The position numbers and the translations under genes are program-made. A DNA stretch of 8,886 nt from Acidocella sp. (lineage in GTDB: Bacteria; Pseudomonadota; Alphaproteobacteria; Acetobacterales; Acetobacteraceae). A model generated the notes under the pieces. The model searched no databases and had not been told where the DNA came from. It saw only the letters and a program-made list of their open reading frames with translations. Shown one piece after another: positions 1 through 6,655 of the stretch. The stretch covers positions 1-8,886 of the forward strand of contig JAQUAC010000081.1 in assembly GCA_028687415.1 (NCBI GenBank), written 5' to 3'. Position 1 is the stretch's first letter; every line of letters starts with the position of its first letter.

Positions 1-233
1 ATTTTGGCCGGCGGGGGGAGGGCGCGGTGTTCAAACCCGGCATGTTCTTCACCATCGAGCCGATGGTGAATGTCGGTCGCCCGGAAGTGAAGATTCTGGA
101 TGATGATTGGACGGCAGTAACCCGCGACCGCTCGCTCTCCGCACAGTTCGAGCACATGCTGGGCGTTACGGAAACAGGGTGCGAGATTTTCACCCTCTCG
201 CCCAAGGGCTATACCTTACCGCCTTACGTTTAA
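1..233 (+). CDS. map: Methionine aminopeptidase type I, C-terminal part (5' truncated by window edge)
   Basis: This is the last part of the metalloenzyme that removes the initiator methionine from new proteins in the cytoplasm. The reading frame enters from the left edge (first full codon at nt 3) and stops with TAA at 231-233. The visible residues include the KPGMFFTIEPM block and the DRSLSAQFEHM block. In the family these carry the last two metal-binding glutamates, equivalent to E. coli Glu204 and Glu235. A GTG at 27 is an internal codon, not the start, because family similarity (FGRRGEGAVFKPG) continues upstream of it. The gene converges on hpf with a 43-nt gap. The N-terminal half, with the Asp, Asp and His metal ligands, is outside the window. 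Confidence 0.95.
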   Translation, partial: FGRRGEGAVFKPGMFFTIEPMVNVGRPEVKILDDDWTAVTRDRSLSAQFEHMLGVTETGCEIFTLSPKGYTLPPYV

Positions 234-268
234 AAGAAAAACCGGGGCGGGGTTGCGCCTGCCCCGGT
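231..268 (-). terminator. Rho-independent terminator of the hpf-end operon
   Basis: An 8-bp perfect stem has arms ACCGGGGC (241-248) and GCCCCGGT (261-268). It extends inward by one G-T and two G-C pairs to leave a 6-nt loop. Read on the minus strand, the stem is followed at once by TTTTTCTTTT (complement of 232-241). That is the classic terminator layout, 9 nt after the hpf stop. On the plus strand no T run follows, so it should terminate hpf well and map poorly. The T tract overlaps the map stop codon. Confidence 0.8.
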
Positions 269-276
269 CCTTCAGG

Positions 277-870
277 CTACACAGTGCCGGGGTCGATCCA
301 GCCCACATGGCCATCGGTGCGACGGTACACCACGTTAAGCTGGCCGGTCTTGGAATTGCGGAACATCAGCACTGGTTGAAACGCCAAATCCATACGCATC
401 ACCGCATCGCGCACGCTTAACGTCTCGATGGCGGTGGCGGATTCAGCAATCACAACGGCGTGCAGTTCCTCGCCCTTCGCCTCCGGCGTGGTTGTTGGTT
501 CATGTTCGGTCTCGGCTTCCGGCTGCAGCACATATTGCCGCCCGGCCTCCGGTTTGGCGCGGTTGCCTTCATCGCGCGCATGCTGGGAGACGCGGCGGCG
601 ATAGCGGCGCAGACGGGTGGCGATATGCTCAGCCGCATCGTCGAACGCGGCATGCGCGTCGGCGGCCTCACCCTCGCCGCGCACGGTAATGCCGCGCCCG
701 GCATGCAGATTGATGTCGCAGGTGAAAAAACTGCGCGCCTTGCTGAATGTTACCTGCGCTTCCAGCGCTTGGTCAAAATATTTGGTTGTTATCGTATCAA
801 GATGCTTGCCCACGTGCACACGCAGCGCGTCAGACAGATCCACTTGTTTGCCAGAGACCGTTAGTTGCAT
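277..870 (-). CDS. hpf: Ribosome hibernation promoting factor, long form
   Basis: This 197-residue protein binds the 30S subunit and promotes inactive ribosome dimers when growth slows. Residues 1-97 form the S30AE/YfiA-type N-domain, with a basic end (RLRRYRRR, 86-93). Residues about 98-135 are a low-complexity charged linker. Residues about 136-195 match the C-terminal dimerisation domain of long HPF (DLAFQPVLMFRNSKTG, VVYRRTDGHVGWIDP). Long HPF can dimerise 70S ribosomes without a separate RMF. The start is supported by a GGAGAA Shine-Dalgarno 6 nt before the ATG. It lies 63 nt downstream of rpoN on the same strand and is the last gene before a strong terminator. In many proteobacteria ptsN follows rpoN-hpf, but here map follows in the opposite direction. 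Confidence 0.93.
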   Translation of the reverse strand: MQLTVSGKQVDLSDALRVHVGKHLDTITTKYFDQALEAQVTFSKARSFFTCDINLHAGRGITVRGEGEAADAHAAFDDAAEHIATRLRRYRRRVSQHARDEGNRAKPEAGRQYVLQPEAETEHEPTTTPEAKGEELHAVVIAESATAIETLSVRDAVMRMDLAFQPVLMFRNSKTGQLNVVYRRTDGHVGWIDPGTV

Positions 871-903
871 GGTCTTCTCCCGAACAGAATGGTTCGTAAC
901 TCC

Positions 904-933
904 CGGAGGCGGCTCCCTTCTTTAAAGCCTCCG
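904..933 (-). repeat. Intercistronic inverted repeat between rpoN and hpf
   Basis: Directly after the rpoN stop codon the minus strand reads CGGAGGC, then a 16-nt loop, then GCCTCCG, a perfect 7-bp GC-rich stem. No T tract follows, so it is not a standard terminator. It could protect the upstream message from 3' decay or weaken read-through into hpf. A second, smaller dyad, CGAAC-N6-GTTCG (881-896), lies between it and the hpf ribosome-binding site. The function is inferred. Confidence 0.5.
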
Positions 934-2445
934 CTACACGGGCATTTTCTCCCGCTTGCGCTGCGCCGAACCTGGTATACGCAACGCCTCCCTGTATTTG
1001 GCCACGGTCCGCCGTGCTATGTCTATGCCTTCTTTCTGCAATAGTGCTGCTACGGCGTCATCTGATAAAATATTTTTTGCATTTTCGCCCGCGATGAGCT
1101 GTTGTACCCGGTGGCGCACCGTCTCGGCGCTGTGTGTCTCCCCGTTTGCACCCGCCAGCGCGGTGGTGAAGAAGAATTTCAGCTCGAAAATCCCGCGCGG
1201 TGTGGCGATGGATTTGTTGGAGGTGACACGGCTCACCGTGCTCTCATGCAATTCCACCTCGGCGGCCACATCCCGCAGCGTAAGCGGGCGCAGATGCGAG
1301 ATGCCATGGCGGAAAAACCCGTCCTGCCGGCGCACGATCTCGGCCGAGACGCGCAGAATCGTCTGGGCTCGGGATTCCAGGGCTTTGACCAGCCATGTCG
1401 CGCCTTGCATCTGCTCGGAGAGAAAGCTCTTTGTCTCACGCGAGGCTGAGGCCGTCATCCGCGCATGAAAGCCCCGGCGGATGAGCAAACGCGGCATCGT
1501 CTCCGGGTTTATTTCCAGAATCCAGTCACTTGCACCGTCTTCCGTAATCGGGGCCGGGCGCATCAGCACATCCGGCACCAACGGACGCAGCGGCTCACTC
1601 TCGAACCGCGCCCCCGGCTTTGGGTCCAGCCGCCGCAGCTCGCCCAGCATGTCGGCCAGGTCCGCGGAATCCACGCCGCAAATTTCCTGCAACGCCCGCA
1701 TTTCCCGCCGGGCCAGCATCTCCAGATTCTTCAGCAGCGCCTGCATCGCCGGGTCCAGCCGGTTTTTATCTTCCAACTGCACCGCCAAACATTCCGCGAG
1801 ATCCACGGCGAATACCCCGACAGGGTCAAAGCGTAGCATTTTCGCGCGTACGGCCTCGAACGCTTCCAGCGTCACGCCCAGCACCTCGGCCATCCGCTCT
1901 GGGGGGTCGCTGAGCCGCCCGGCAGGGTCCAGAACCGCGATTAGCGCTGCGGCGATGGTCAGCTCCGCGCGAGTGGAAAACGCCAGCCGCGCCTGCTGCT
2001 CCAGATGCTCCCGCAAATTCGGTTTTTCAGCGCCAATGGCCTCAATGGAGTTCCAGTCATCGTCGCCATCCATCCCACCGCCGCTGCCACTGGCCCCGTA
2101 GCCATCGGCGCCGGTGCCAGCGTCATACACATTGCTGACATCCATATCCAAGGGAGCTTGTGCCGCTTCCGGCAACATACCACTCCCGGCGAAGCTCGCC
2201 GCATCGGGTTCGCCCATCATCGGCGGCGGCGCGGGGTCCATCGCTGCCTCGACTGCGGTGACCGTCTCGGGCCCGTCAACCCGCTCAAGCAGCGGGTTTT
2301 TCAGCAATTCTTCTTCGATAAACGCGCTGGCCTCAAGATTGGAATATTGCAGCAGCTGGATGGCCTGCCGCAGCTGCGGCGTCATCACCAGCGACTGAGA
2401 CTGCCGCAAATCCAAGCGTGGTCCGAGGGATGGGGCAAAAGCCAT
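934..2445 (-). CDS. rpoN: RNA polymerase sigma-54 factor
   Basis: This 503-residue sigma factor directs RNA polymerase to -24/-12 promoters and needs AAA+ activators for open-complex formation. Region I is at about 12-53 (LRQSQSLVMTPQLRQAIQLLQ). Residues about 57-140 are the variable acidic, Gly/Ala-rich region II (for example GGGMDGDDDW). The rest is region III with core-binding segments. The helix-turn-helix is at about 388-408 (LTLRDVAAEVELHESTVSRV), and the diagnostic RpoN box ARRTVAKYRE is intact at 477-486. The length is normal for the family. The ATG at 2445 gives the conventional N-terminus but has no evident Shine-Dalgarno. A four-codon ORF with a good one lies just upstream. The gene follows lptB by 70 nt, as is usual in proteobacteria. 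Confidence 0.97.
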   Translation of the reverse strand: MAFAPSLGPRLDLRQSQSLVMTPQLRQAIQLLQYSNLEASAFIEEELLKNPLLERVDGPETVTAVEAAMDPAPPPMMGEPDAASFAGSGMLPEAAQAPLDMDVSNVYDAGTGADGYGASGSGGGMDGDDDWNSIEAIGAEKPNLREHLEQQARLAFSTRAELTIAAALIAVLDPAGRLSDPPERMAEVLGVTLEAFEAVRAKMLRFDPVGVFAVDLAECLAVQLEDKNRLDPAMQALLKNLEMLARREMRALQEICGVDSADLADMLGELRRLDPKPGARFESEPLRPLVPDVLMRPAPITEDGASDWILEINPETMPRLLIRRGFHARMTASASRETKSFLSEQMQGATWLVKALESRAQTILRVSAEIVRRQDGFFRHGISHLRPLTLRDVAAEVELHESTVSRVTSNKSIATPRGIFELKFFFTTALAGANGETHSAETVRHRVQQLIAGENAKNILSDDAVAALLQKEGIDIARRTVAKYREALRIPGSAQRKREKMPV

Positions 2446-2454
2446 GCCGCGACG

Positions 2455-2469
2455 TTAGCGTAGTTTCAT
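2455..2469 (-). other. Four-codon upstream ORF (MKLR-stop) before rpoN
   Basis: In the lptB-rpoN gap the minus strand reads GGAAGGGAT, then ATG AAA CTA CGC TAA. A purine-rich Shine-Dalgarno is well placed for this ATG. Nine nucleotides after the TAA comes the rpoN ATG, which has no recognisable Shine-Dalgarno of its own (CGTCGCGGC precedes it). The mini-ORF is in frame with rpoN but closed by its stop. The layout fits translation reinitiation or a leader-peptide control of rpoN. This is an inference from sequence only. Confidence 0.45.
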
Positions 2470-2515
2470 ATCCCTTCCAAGCTTTTTGGCCCGGAAAGTG
2501 CATGAGTCAGAAACG

Positions 2516-3262
2516 CTACATACTGAACTTTTCGCCCAGATACACGCGCCTCACATCTGGGTGTGCCACCACCTCATCCGGCACGCCTTCCATCAGCACC
2601 TGACCATCGTAAAGAATGTAGGCGCGGTCGATGATCTCCAGCGTCTCGCGAACATTATGGTCAGTGATGAGCACGCCGAGGCCGCGATGTTTGAGATGCG
2701 ACACAAGATCGCGGATCTCGCCCACGGCAATGGGGTCGATGCCGGCGAGCGGTTCGTCGAGCAGGATGTAATTGGGGCTGGTGGCCAACGCACGGGCGAT
2801 TTCCACCCGGCGGCGCTCACCGCCGGACAGGGCCAAAGCAGGGGTGCGGCGCAGATGCGAGATGCTGAACTCCGCCAGCAGCTCGGTGAGAATATCCTCG
2901 CGCTTGTCGTGGTCCGGCTCCACCACGTCGAGCGCCGCCATGATGTTCTGTTCCACGTTCAAGCCACGGAACACGCTAGCCTCCTGCGGAAGATAGCCGA
3001 TGCCGAGCCGCGCCCGGCGGTACATCGGCAGGCCGGAGATTTCCGCGCCGTCGAGGCTGATGGTGCCGCTATCCGGGGCGATCAGCCCAACGATCATATA
3101 AAAGGTGGTGGTCTTGCCGGCGCCGTTTGGCCCGAGCAGCCCTACCGCCTCGCCGCGTTTCACCGAGAGCGAGACATTGCGCACCACCGGCCGCTTCTTG
3201 AAGCGCTTGCCGAGCCCCGTGGCGACCAGCCCGCTGGATGCGGCCTCTGTCGTGTTACTCAT
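2516..3262 (-). CDS. lptB: LPS export ABC transporter ATP-binding protein LptB
   Basis: This 248-residue cytoplasmic ATPase powers the LptB2FG complex, which extracts LPS from the inner membrane and pushes it along the LptC-LptA bridge. All ABC ATPase motifs are visible. They are Walker A GPNGAGKTT (44-52), the Q-loop LPQEASVFRGL (Gln93), the signature LSGGE (145-149), Walker B YILLDEPLAGID (165-176) and the H-loop ITDHN (His202). The GLPMYRRARLGIGYLPQE and FRGLNVEQNI blocks are typical of LptB rather than generic ABC proteins. The start ATG overlaps the lptA stop as ATGA. The length is slightly above E. coli LptB because of a short N-terminal extension. The partner permeases LptF and LptG are not in this window, as is common. 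Confidence 0.97.
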   Translation of the reverse strand: MSNTTEAASSGLVATGLGKRFKKRPVVRNVSLSVKRGEAVGLLGPNGAGKTTTFYMIVGLIAPDSGTISLDGAEISGLPMYRRARLGIGYLPQEASVFRGLNVEQNIMAALDVVEPDHDKREDILTELLAEFSISHLRRTPALALSGGERRRVEIARALATSPNYILLDEPLAGIDPIAVGEIRDLVSHLKHRGLGVLITDHNVRETLEIIDRAYILYDGQVLMEGVPDEVVAHPDVRRVYLGEKFSM

Positions 3263-4155
3263 TGGGCGCCACCGCCCGAGCCGGGCAGAATGGTGCCAGA
3301 AACCTGCCCCCCCGGCCCCGCGAGCAGCGTGGCGATGCCAGTTTTCATGTTCACCAGGGCATCTGCTCCGGCAAGCTGGTTCGGCCCGTGGATGATATGC
3401 ACATTTCCCCCCAGCCGCGCTTGGCCCGTGGGCGGCAGATACACGCCGGTATCGCCGGTCGCGGTGTCGGAAACAGTATGGATAACGACATGGCCAACCG
3501 CTTCGACCTTCTGCAATTGCCCACCCTGGCCAGACAGCGCGTCGGTGGCGGCGGGTTTGGCGCCTGCCGCTGCTGGGGTGGGGGACGCCAGATAGCCGGT
3601 GATGACGTCTGCGGCGATGGAGCGGCCATCGCTGGCCACGATCAGCGCGTTGCCGCGTGCGATCGCCTTATGCGAGCCGGAGTAATACTCGATGGAATCC
3701 CGCGCGGTAATGGTGTCCTGCGGCGTGGTCAGCTTCAGCGCGGCGCCTGTCAGCACCAGCACCTGCGAATCCATGCTGTAGACGGCATGGTCGCCCCAGG
3801 CGTTATCCGTGGGGGTATAAATATGCACATGCCCGATGGCGTCCAACTCATAAAGCTCGGTGCCGCCCTGATCGAGCGCATCGGTAGGGCCAGCCGAGGA
3901 CGAGGCGGGGGCAGCACCCGGCTTCTTGCGGTAATGCGCCACCAGCTGATCCGCCAGCACGGTCACATCTCCGCGCACAGCCTTGGCGTTGCCGTTGGCG
4001 GTCACGGTCTGCGCGTCCTGCGACCAAGTGATGCCCTGCGCCGCGGTGATCTGGATAGGCTGCGGCGGCGCGCCCGGGGTGCCGCCAAGGTCGAGGTTCT
4101 GCGCCAGGGCGGGCGCCGCGCAAAGCACGGCAAGCGTGGTCAGGATAAATTTCAT
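3259..4155 (-). CDS. lptA: LPS transport periplasmic protein LptA (OstA-like), long form
   Basis: This periplasmic protein forms the beta-jellyroll bridge that carries LPS from LptC to LptD. Residues 1-18 are a signal peptide with a PALA cleavage site before Gln19. The mature part contains OstA/LptA-type strands (VTANGNAKAVRGDVTVLADQ; VLVLTGAALKL). At 298 residues it is much longer than E. coli LptA (about 185). The extra length looks like an internal duplication. Residues about 52-142 and 163-255 share the order GNA, VLADQ/AADVIT, a Pro/Ala-rich insert ending in TDAL, AIGHVHI/AVGHVVI, GD..VY and LTGAA/LGGNV. The protein ends in a Gly-rich tail. Start and stop overlap lptC and lptB as ATGA. 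The family call is firm; the duplication is my reading. Confidence 0.9.
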   Translation of the reverse strand: MKFILTTLAVLCAAPALAQNLDLGGTPGAPPQPIQITAAQGITWSQDAQTVTANGNAKAVRGDVTVLADQLVAHYRKKPGAAPASSSAGPTDALDQGGTELYELDAIGHVHIYTPTDNAWGDHAVYSMDSQVLVLTGAALKLTTPQDTITARDSIEYYSGSHKAIARGNALIVASDGRSIAADVITGYLASPTPAAAGAKPAATDALSGQGGQLQKVEAVGHVVIHTVSDTATGDTGVYLPPTGQARLGGNVHIIHGPNQLAGADALVNMKTGIATLLAGPGGQVSGTILPGSGGGAQ

Positions 4156-4805
4156 TGCGCCTGGACGAGTGTGAGTGTGGCCGGGCCGTTGAATGTCACC
4201 AGCGCGCCGCGATTGGTCAAGGTGAAGCCATGCGCGGCGGTAAGCGTACCGAAAGGCCCCTCCACCTGTACAGGCGTAACGCTGCTGGCATTGCCCGCGT
4301 GCAGGTCGATATTCGCCGCCGCCGTGGTCATGGTCGTGCCGTCATTGCGGTAGAGCGTGACATCGTCGGAGAGGTCCAGCATGTCTGCTGTCTGGTGGTA
4401 CACTCCAGATTTTGACTTCAGCATCAGCCACGCACCGGATTTGAGCGTGATATCACCAACCGGCGCGACAAGGAGCACGTCATTCGCATCTTTTTCCTCG
4501 GCGCTATCGGCGGTGACGGTGAAGGGTTGCCCCTGCTGGTCGGTACCGTGATAGGAGGCGCCTAGCAGGCGCGAGGCTGGCCCGCTGCCTGTTCCCGCCT
4601 GCATATGGTAGGCCACACGGTTCGCGTCCGGCCCGGATTTCCAGGATGGCGCCAAGGCCAGCGCGATGAGCAAGACCACACCAGCCAGCGGCAGAATGCG
4701 CTTGAGCAGCGTAATATAAGGCCGCTTGCGTGTTAGCGCCTTTAGCTCATCCGCGCTGTGCCGGTGGATGTTATCCAGCACGCTCTCATGTACTATGTGG
4801 TTCAT
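4152..4805 (-). CDS. lptC: LPS export inner-membrane anchor protein LptC
   Basis: This 217-residue bitopic protein sits on the LptB2FG complex and passes LPS to LptA. A basic cytoplasmic N-terminus (about 1-35, TRKRPY and LLKR) precedes a single transmembrane helix at about 36-53 (ILPLAGVVLLIALALAPSW). A periplasmic beta-rich domain follows, with LptC/YrbK features: GVYHQTADMLDLSDDVTLYRNDG and the VEGPFGTLTAAHGFTLTNRG segment near the end. The call rests on this topology and on its place directly before lptA, since LptC sequences diverge quickly. It overlaps kdsD upstream and lptA downstream by 4 nt each (ATGA). This suggests translational coupling and stoichiometric synthesis. Confidence 0.92.
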   Translation of the reverse strand: MNHIVHESVLDNIHRHSADELKALTRKRPYITLLKRILPLAGVVLLIALALAPSWKSGPDANRVAYHMQAGTGSGPASRLLGASYHGTDQQGQPFTVTADSAEEKDANDVLLVAPVGDITLKSGAWLMLKSKSGVYHQTADMLDLSDDVTLYRNDGTTMTTAAANIDLHAGNASSVTPVQVEGPFGTLTAAHGFTLTNRGALVTFNGPATLTLVQAQ

Positions 4806-5824
4806 ACGAACCCCGCGCGCAAAAGATCGTGAATATGCAGAATGCCCCGAATCATATTCGCATCATCTACCACAAATAAGGCGGTAACAGGGCGGGAGGT
4901 TGCGTTCATTTCGCGTAGCGCATCTTCCGCCAGCGCATCCGGCGCAATCGTCTTGGGCGCGCGGTTCATGATATCCACTACGTCGCGGGAGAGCAGGGTA
5001 GGGCTCATGGCGCGGCGCAAATCGCCATCCGTCACTACGCCGAGCAACTGGCCCGCCTCGTCCACCACGCCGAGTAGGCCGAAACGCTTGGCCGTCATGG
5101 TGATAAGCGCCTTGTCCATGGTGGTGCCGGGCGGCACCAAAGGCAGCTCCTCATCCTTGTGCATCAGCTCGCGCACGCGCTTCAGCCGCGCCCCCAGCTT
5201 GCCGCCGGGGTGGAAATCCCTAAAATCCTTGGCCGAAAATCCGCGCCTGGCCAGCAGCGCCACGGCGAGGGCATCGCCCAGCGCCATTTGCAGCGTGGTG
5301 CTGGTGGTCGGTGCCAAACCGATCGGCCCAGCTTCAGGCGCCGGGGGCAGCAGCAGCAGAATCGTCGATTCATGCCCCAGCGTGCTTTCAGCCCGCGACG
5401 TAACGCCGATCAACGGTAGCCCGATTCGGTGCGCATGGCCGACAATAGCCGCCAATTCTTGCGCCTCGCCGGAATTGGAGAGAGCGATGACCGCATCCCC
5501 TGGCACGATCATGCCGAGATCCCCATGCGCGGCCTCGGCCGGGTGCACGAATAAAGCAGGGGTGCCGGTGGAGGCCATGGTGGCGGCGATTTTCCGCGCC
5601 ACATGGCCGGATTTACCCATGCCGGTGACAACCACACGGCCGGTGACGGCGATCAAGCAATTAATGGCGGCCAGAAATTCCGCCCCCAGTGAGGCGCTGA
5701 GCGCGGCAAGCGCCGCCGCCTCCGTCGCCAGAACATCGCGGGCGATGGCCAGGTCGGCGGCGTCTTGGGTGTGGCCCGCCCGCTCCGCGATCGCGGTGGG
5801 CAGGGCATGTTCGCCGCTGTTCAT
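4802..5824 (-). CDS. kdsD: D-arabinose-5-phosphate isomerase (KpsF/GutQ family)
   Basis: This enzyme interconverts D-ribulose-5-phosphate and D-arabinose-5-phosphate, the entry step to Kdo for the LPS inner core. Counting from a GTG two codons upstream, residues about 45-200 are the SIS sugar-isomerase domain. It has GMGKSGHVARKIAATMASTG (70-89), HPAEAAHGDLGM (96-107) and SNSGE (118-122). FHPGGKLG (206-213) links to two CBS domains at about 218-275 and 283-338. The length of about 340 matches the family. The start is uncertain: GTG at 5830 and ATG at 5824 are both open, and neither has a clear Shine-Dalgarno. I chose the ATG. Its stop overlaps the lptC start. Its position in the lpt operon supports the Kdo role over GutQ-like sugar catabolism. 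Confidence 0.94.
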   Translation of the reverse strand: MNSGEHALPTAIAERAGHTQDAADLAIARDVLATEAAALAALSASLGAEFLAAINCLIAVTGRVVVTGMGKSGHVARKIAATMASTGTPALFVHPAEAAHGDLGMIVPGDAVIALSNSGEAQELAAIVGHAHRIGLPLIGVTSRAESTLGHESTILLLLPPAPEAGPIGLAPTTSTTLQMALGDALAVALLARRGFSAKDFRDFHPGGKLGARLKRVRELMHKDEELPLVPPGTTMDKALITMTAKRFGLLGVVDEAGQLLGVVTDGDLRRAMSPTLLSRDVVDIMNRAPKTIAPDALAEDALREMNATSRPVTALFVVDDANMIRGILHIHDLLRAGFV

Positions 5825-5896
5825 GCGCACGATATGAACAGGGCGGGGCCGCTGGTCAACATGTGCGTGGCAACGCTGTGTAACGGTACAATTTGC

Positions 5897-6526
5897 TCAG
5901 TGCGCGAACAGATCTGGATCCACATAGCCCAGCAGATCAAGTTTCGCGCGCGTAGGCAGAAAGGCATAAGCCGCCTTGGCGATCTCCAGCCGGTTTTCGC
6001 GGATCAGCAGTGCCTCCAGCTTCGCCCAGATGACATGCAGATGCAGCACGTCCGAAGCCGCATAGGCGAGTTGCTCCGGGGTCAGCACCGCTGCTCCCCA
6101 GTCGCTGGTCTGCTGCTGTTTGGAGATATCAACCCCCGCGAGATCCCGGCACAACTCCTTCAGCCCCTGCCGATCCGTATAGGTGCGAGTCAGCTTGGCC
6201 GCGATCTTGGTGCAGATCACCGGCGCGGTGACCACGCCAAGCCCGTTTTCCAGCGCCGCGATGTCAAACCGCGCGAAATGGAACAGCTTGGTTACGTCAG
6301 GATTGGTAAGCAATGCCTTGAGATTAGGGCAATTCGCCCCCTGGCCGCCGAGGCGCTCGGGAATGATCTGTACCAAATGCGCCGTGCCGTCACCGGAGGA
6401 GAGCTGCACGAGGCAAAGCCGGTCGCGCCGCGGGTCGAGCCCCATGGTTTCCGTGTCGATGGCGACGACCGGGCCAAGATCGAGCCCCGCCGGCAAATCA
6501 TGCTGATGCAGCCGGATTTTGCTCAT
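5897..6526 (-). CDS. rnd: Ribonuclease D (short, exonuclease domain only)
   Basis: This 209-residue DEDD-family 3'-5' exoribonuclease probably trims tRNA 3' trailers and other structured RNAs. The three exonuclease motifs are visible: Exo I DTETMGL (Asp24, Glu26), Exo II FHFARFDIAAL (Asp88) and Exo III YAASDVLHL (Tyr155, Asp159). The tyrosine makes it a DEDDy enzyme. The C-terminal HRDC domains of E. coli RNase D (about 375 residues) are absent, as in the short alphaproteobacterial type. The start is supported by AGGTGA 5 nt before the ATG. It stops 72 nt before the kdsD ATG on the same strand, and it starts 26 nt downstream of a tRNA-Leu 3' end, so it may be co-transcribed with that tRNA. 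Confidence 0.92.
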   Translation of the reverse strand: MSKIRLHQHDLPAGLDLGPVVAIDTETMGLDPRRDRLCLVQLSSGDGTAHLVQIIPERLGGQGANCPNLKALLTNPDVTKLFHFARFDIAALENGLGVVTAPVICTKIAAKLTRTYTDRQGLKELCRDLAGVDISKQQQTSDWGAAVLTPEQLAYAASDVLHLHVIWAKLEALLIRENRLEIAKAAYAFLPTRAKLDLLGYVDPDLFAH

Positions 6527-6536
6527 GTCTCACCTA

Positions 6537-6553
6537 ATTTTTTGATAAAAAAT
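6537..6553. repeat. A/T palindrome between tRNA-Leu and rnd
   Basis: The plus strand reads ATTTTTTGATAAAAAAT, a perfect 7-bp A/T inverted repeat around a 3-nt centre. On the minus strand it begins at the last A of the tRNA CCA end, so the tRNA is followed by T6, ATC and A6. The T6 after the stable tRNA acceptor/T-arm resembles a terminator tail. The palindrome ends just before the rnd ribosome-binding site. It may act as a leaky terminator or processing site. Confidence 0.5.
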
Positions 6554-6639
6554 GGTGCCCAGGAGAGGACTCGAACCTCCACGCCCTTGCGAGCGCTAGC
6601 ACCTGAAGCTAGTGCGTCTACCAATTCCGCCACCTGGGC
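6553..6639 (-). tRNA. tRNA-Leu (anticodon CAG), CCA encoded
   Basis: The minus strand folds as a class II tRNA. The acceptor is GCCCAGG paired with CCTGGGC, with discriminator A and an encoded CCA (6555-6553). The D-arm is GCGGAATTGGTAGACGC. The anticodon stem CTAGC/GCTAG encloses the loop TTCAGGT, giving anticodon CAG (complement of 6603-6605) with G37 after it. A long variable arm (around GCTCGCAAGGGCGT) marks Leu/Ser type. The T-arm is GGAGG-TTCGAGT-CCTCT. Total length is 87 nt including CCA. It reads the CUG leucine codon, which is very common in the neighbouring genes. Confidence 0.96.
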
Positions 6640-6655
6640 ACACCATTTTTGCGCT

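Noticed and set aside
2486..4353. Two long plus-strand open frames (about 370 codons each) opposite lptB, lptA and lptC
   Set aside because: They are antisense shadows in GC-rich DNA, with low-complexity Arg/Gly/Ala composition and no recognisable motif. The minus-strand genes have intact catalytic motifs and coupled starts.
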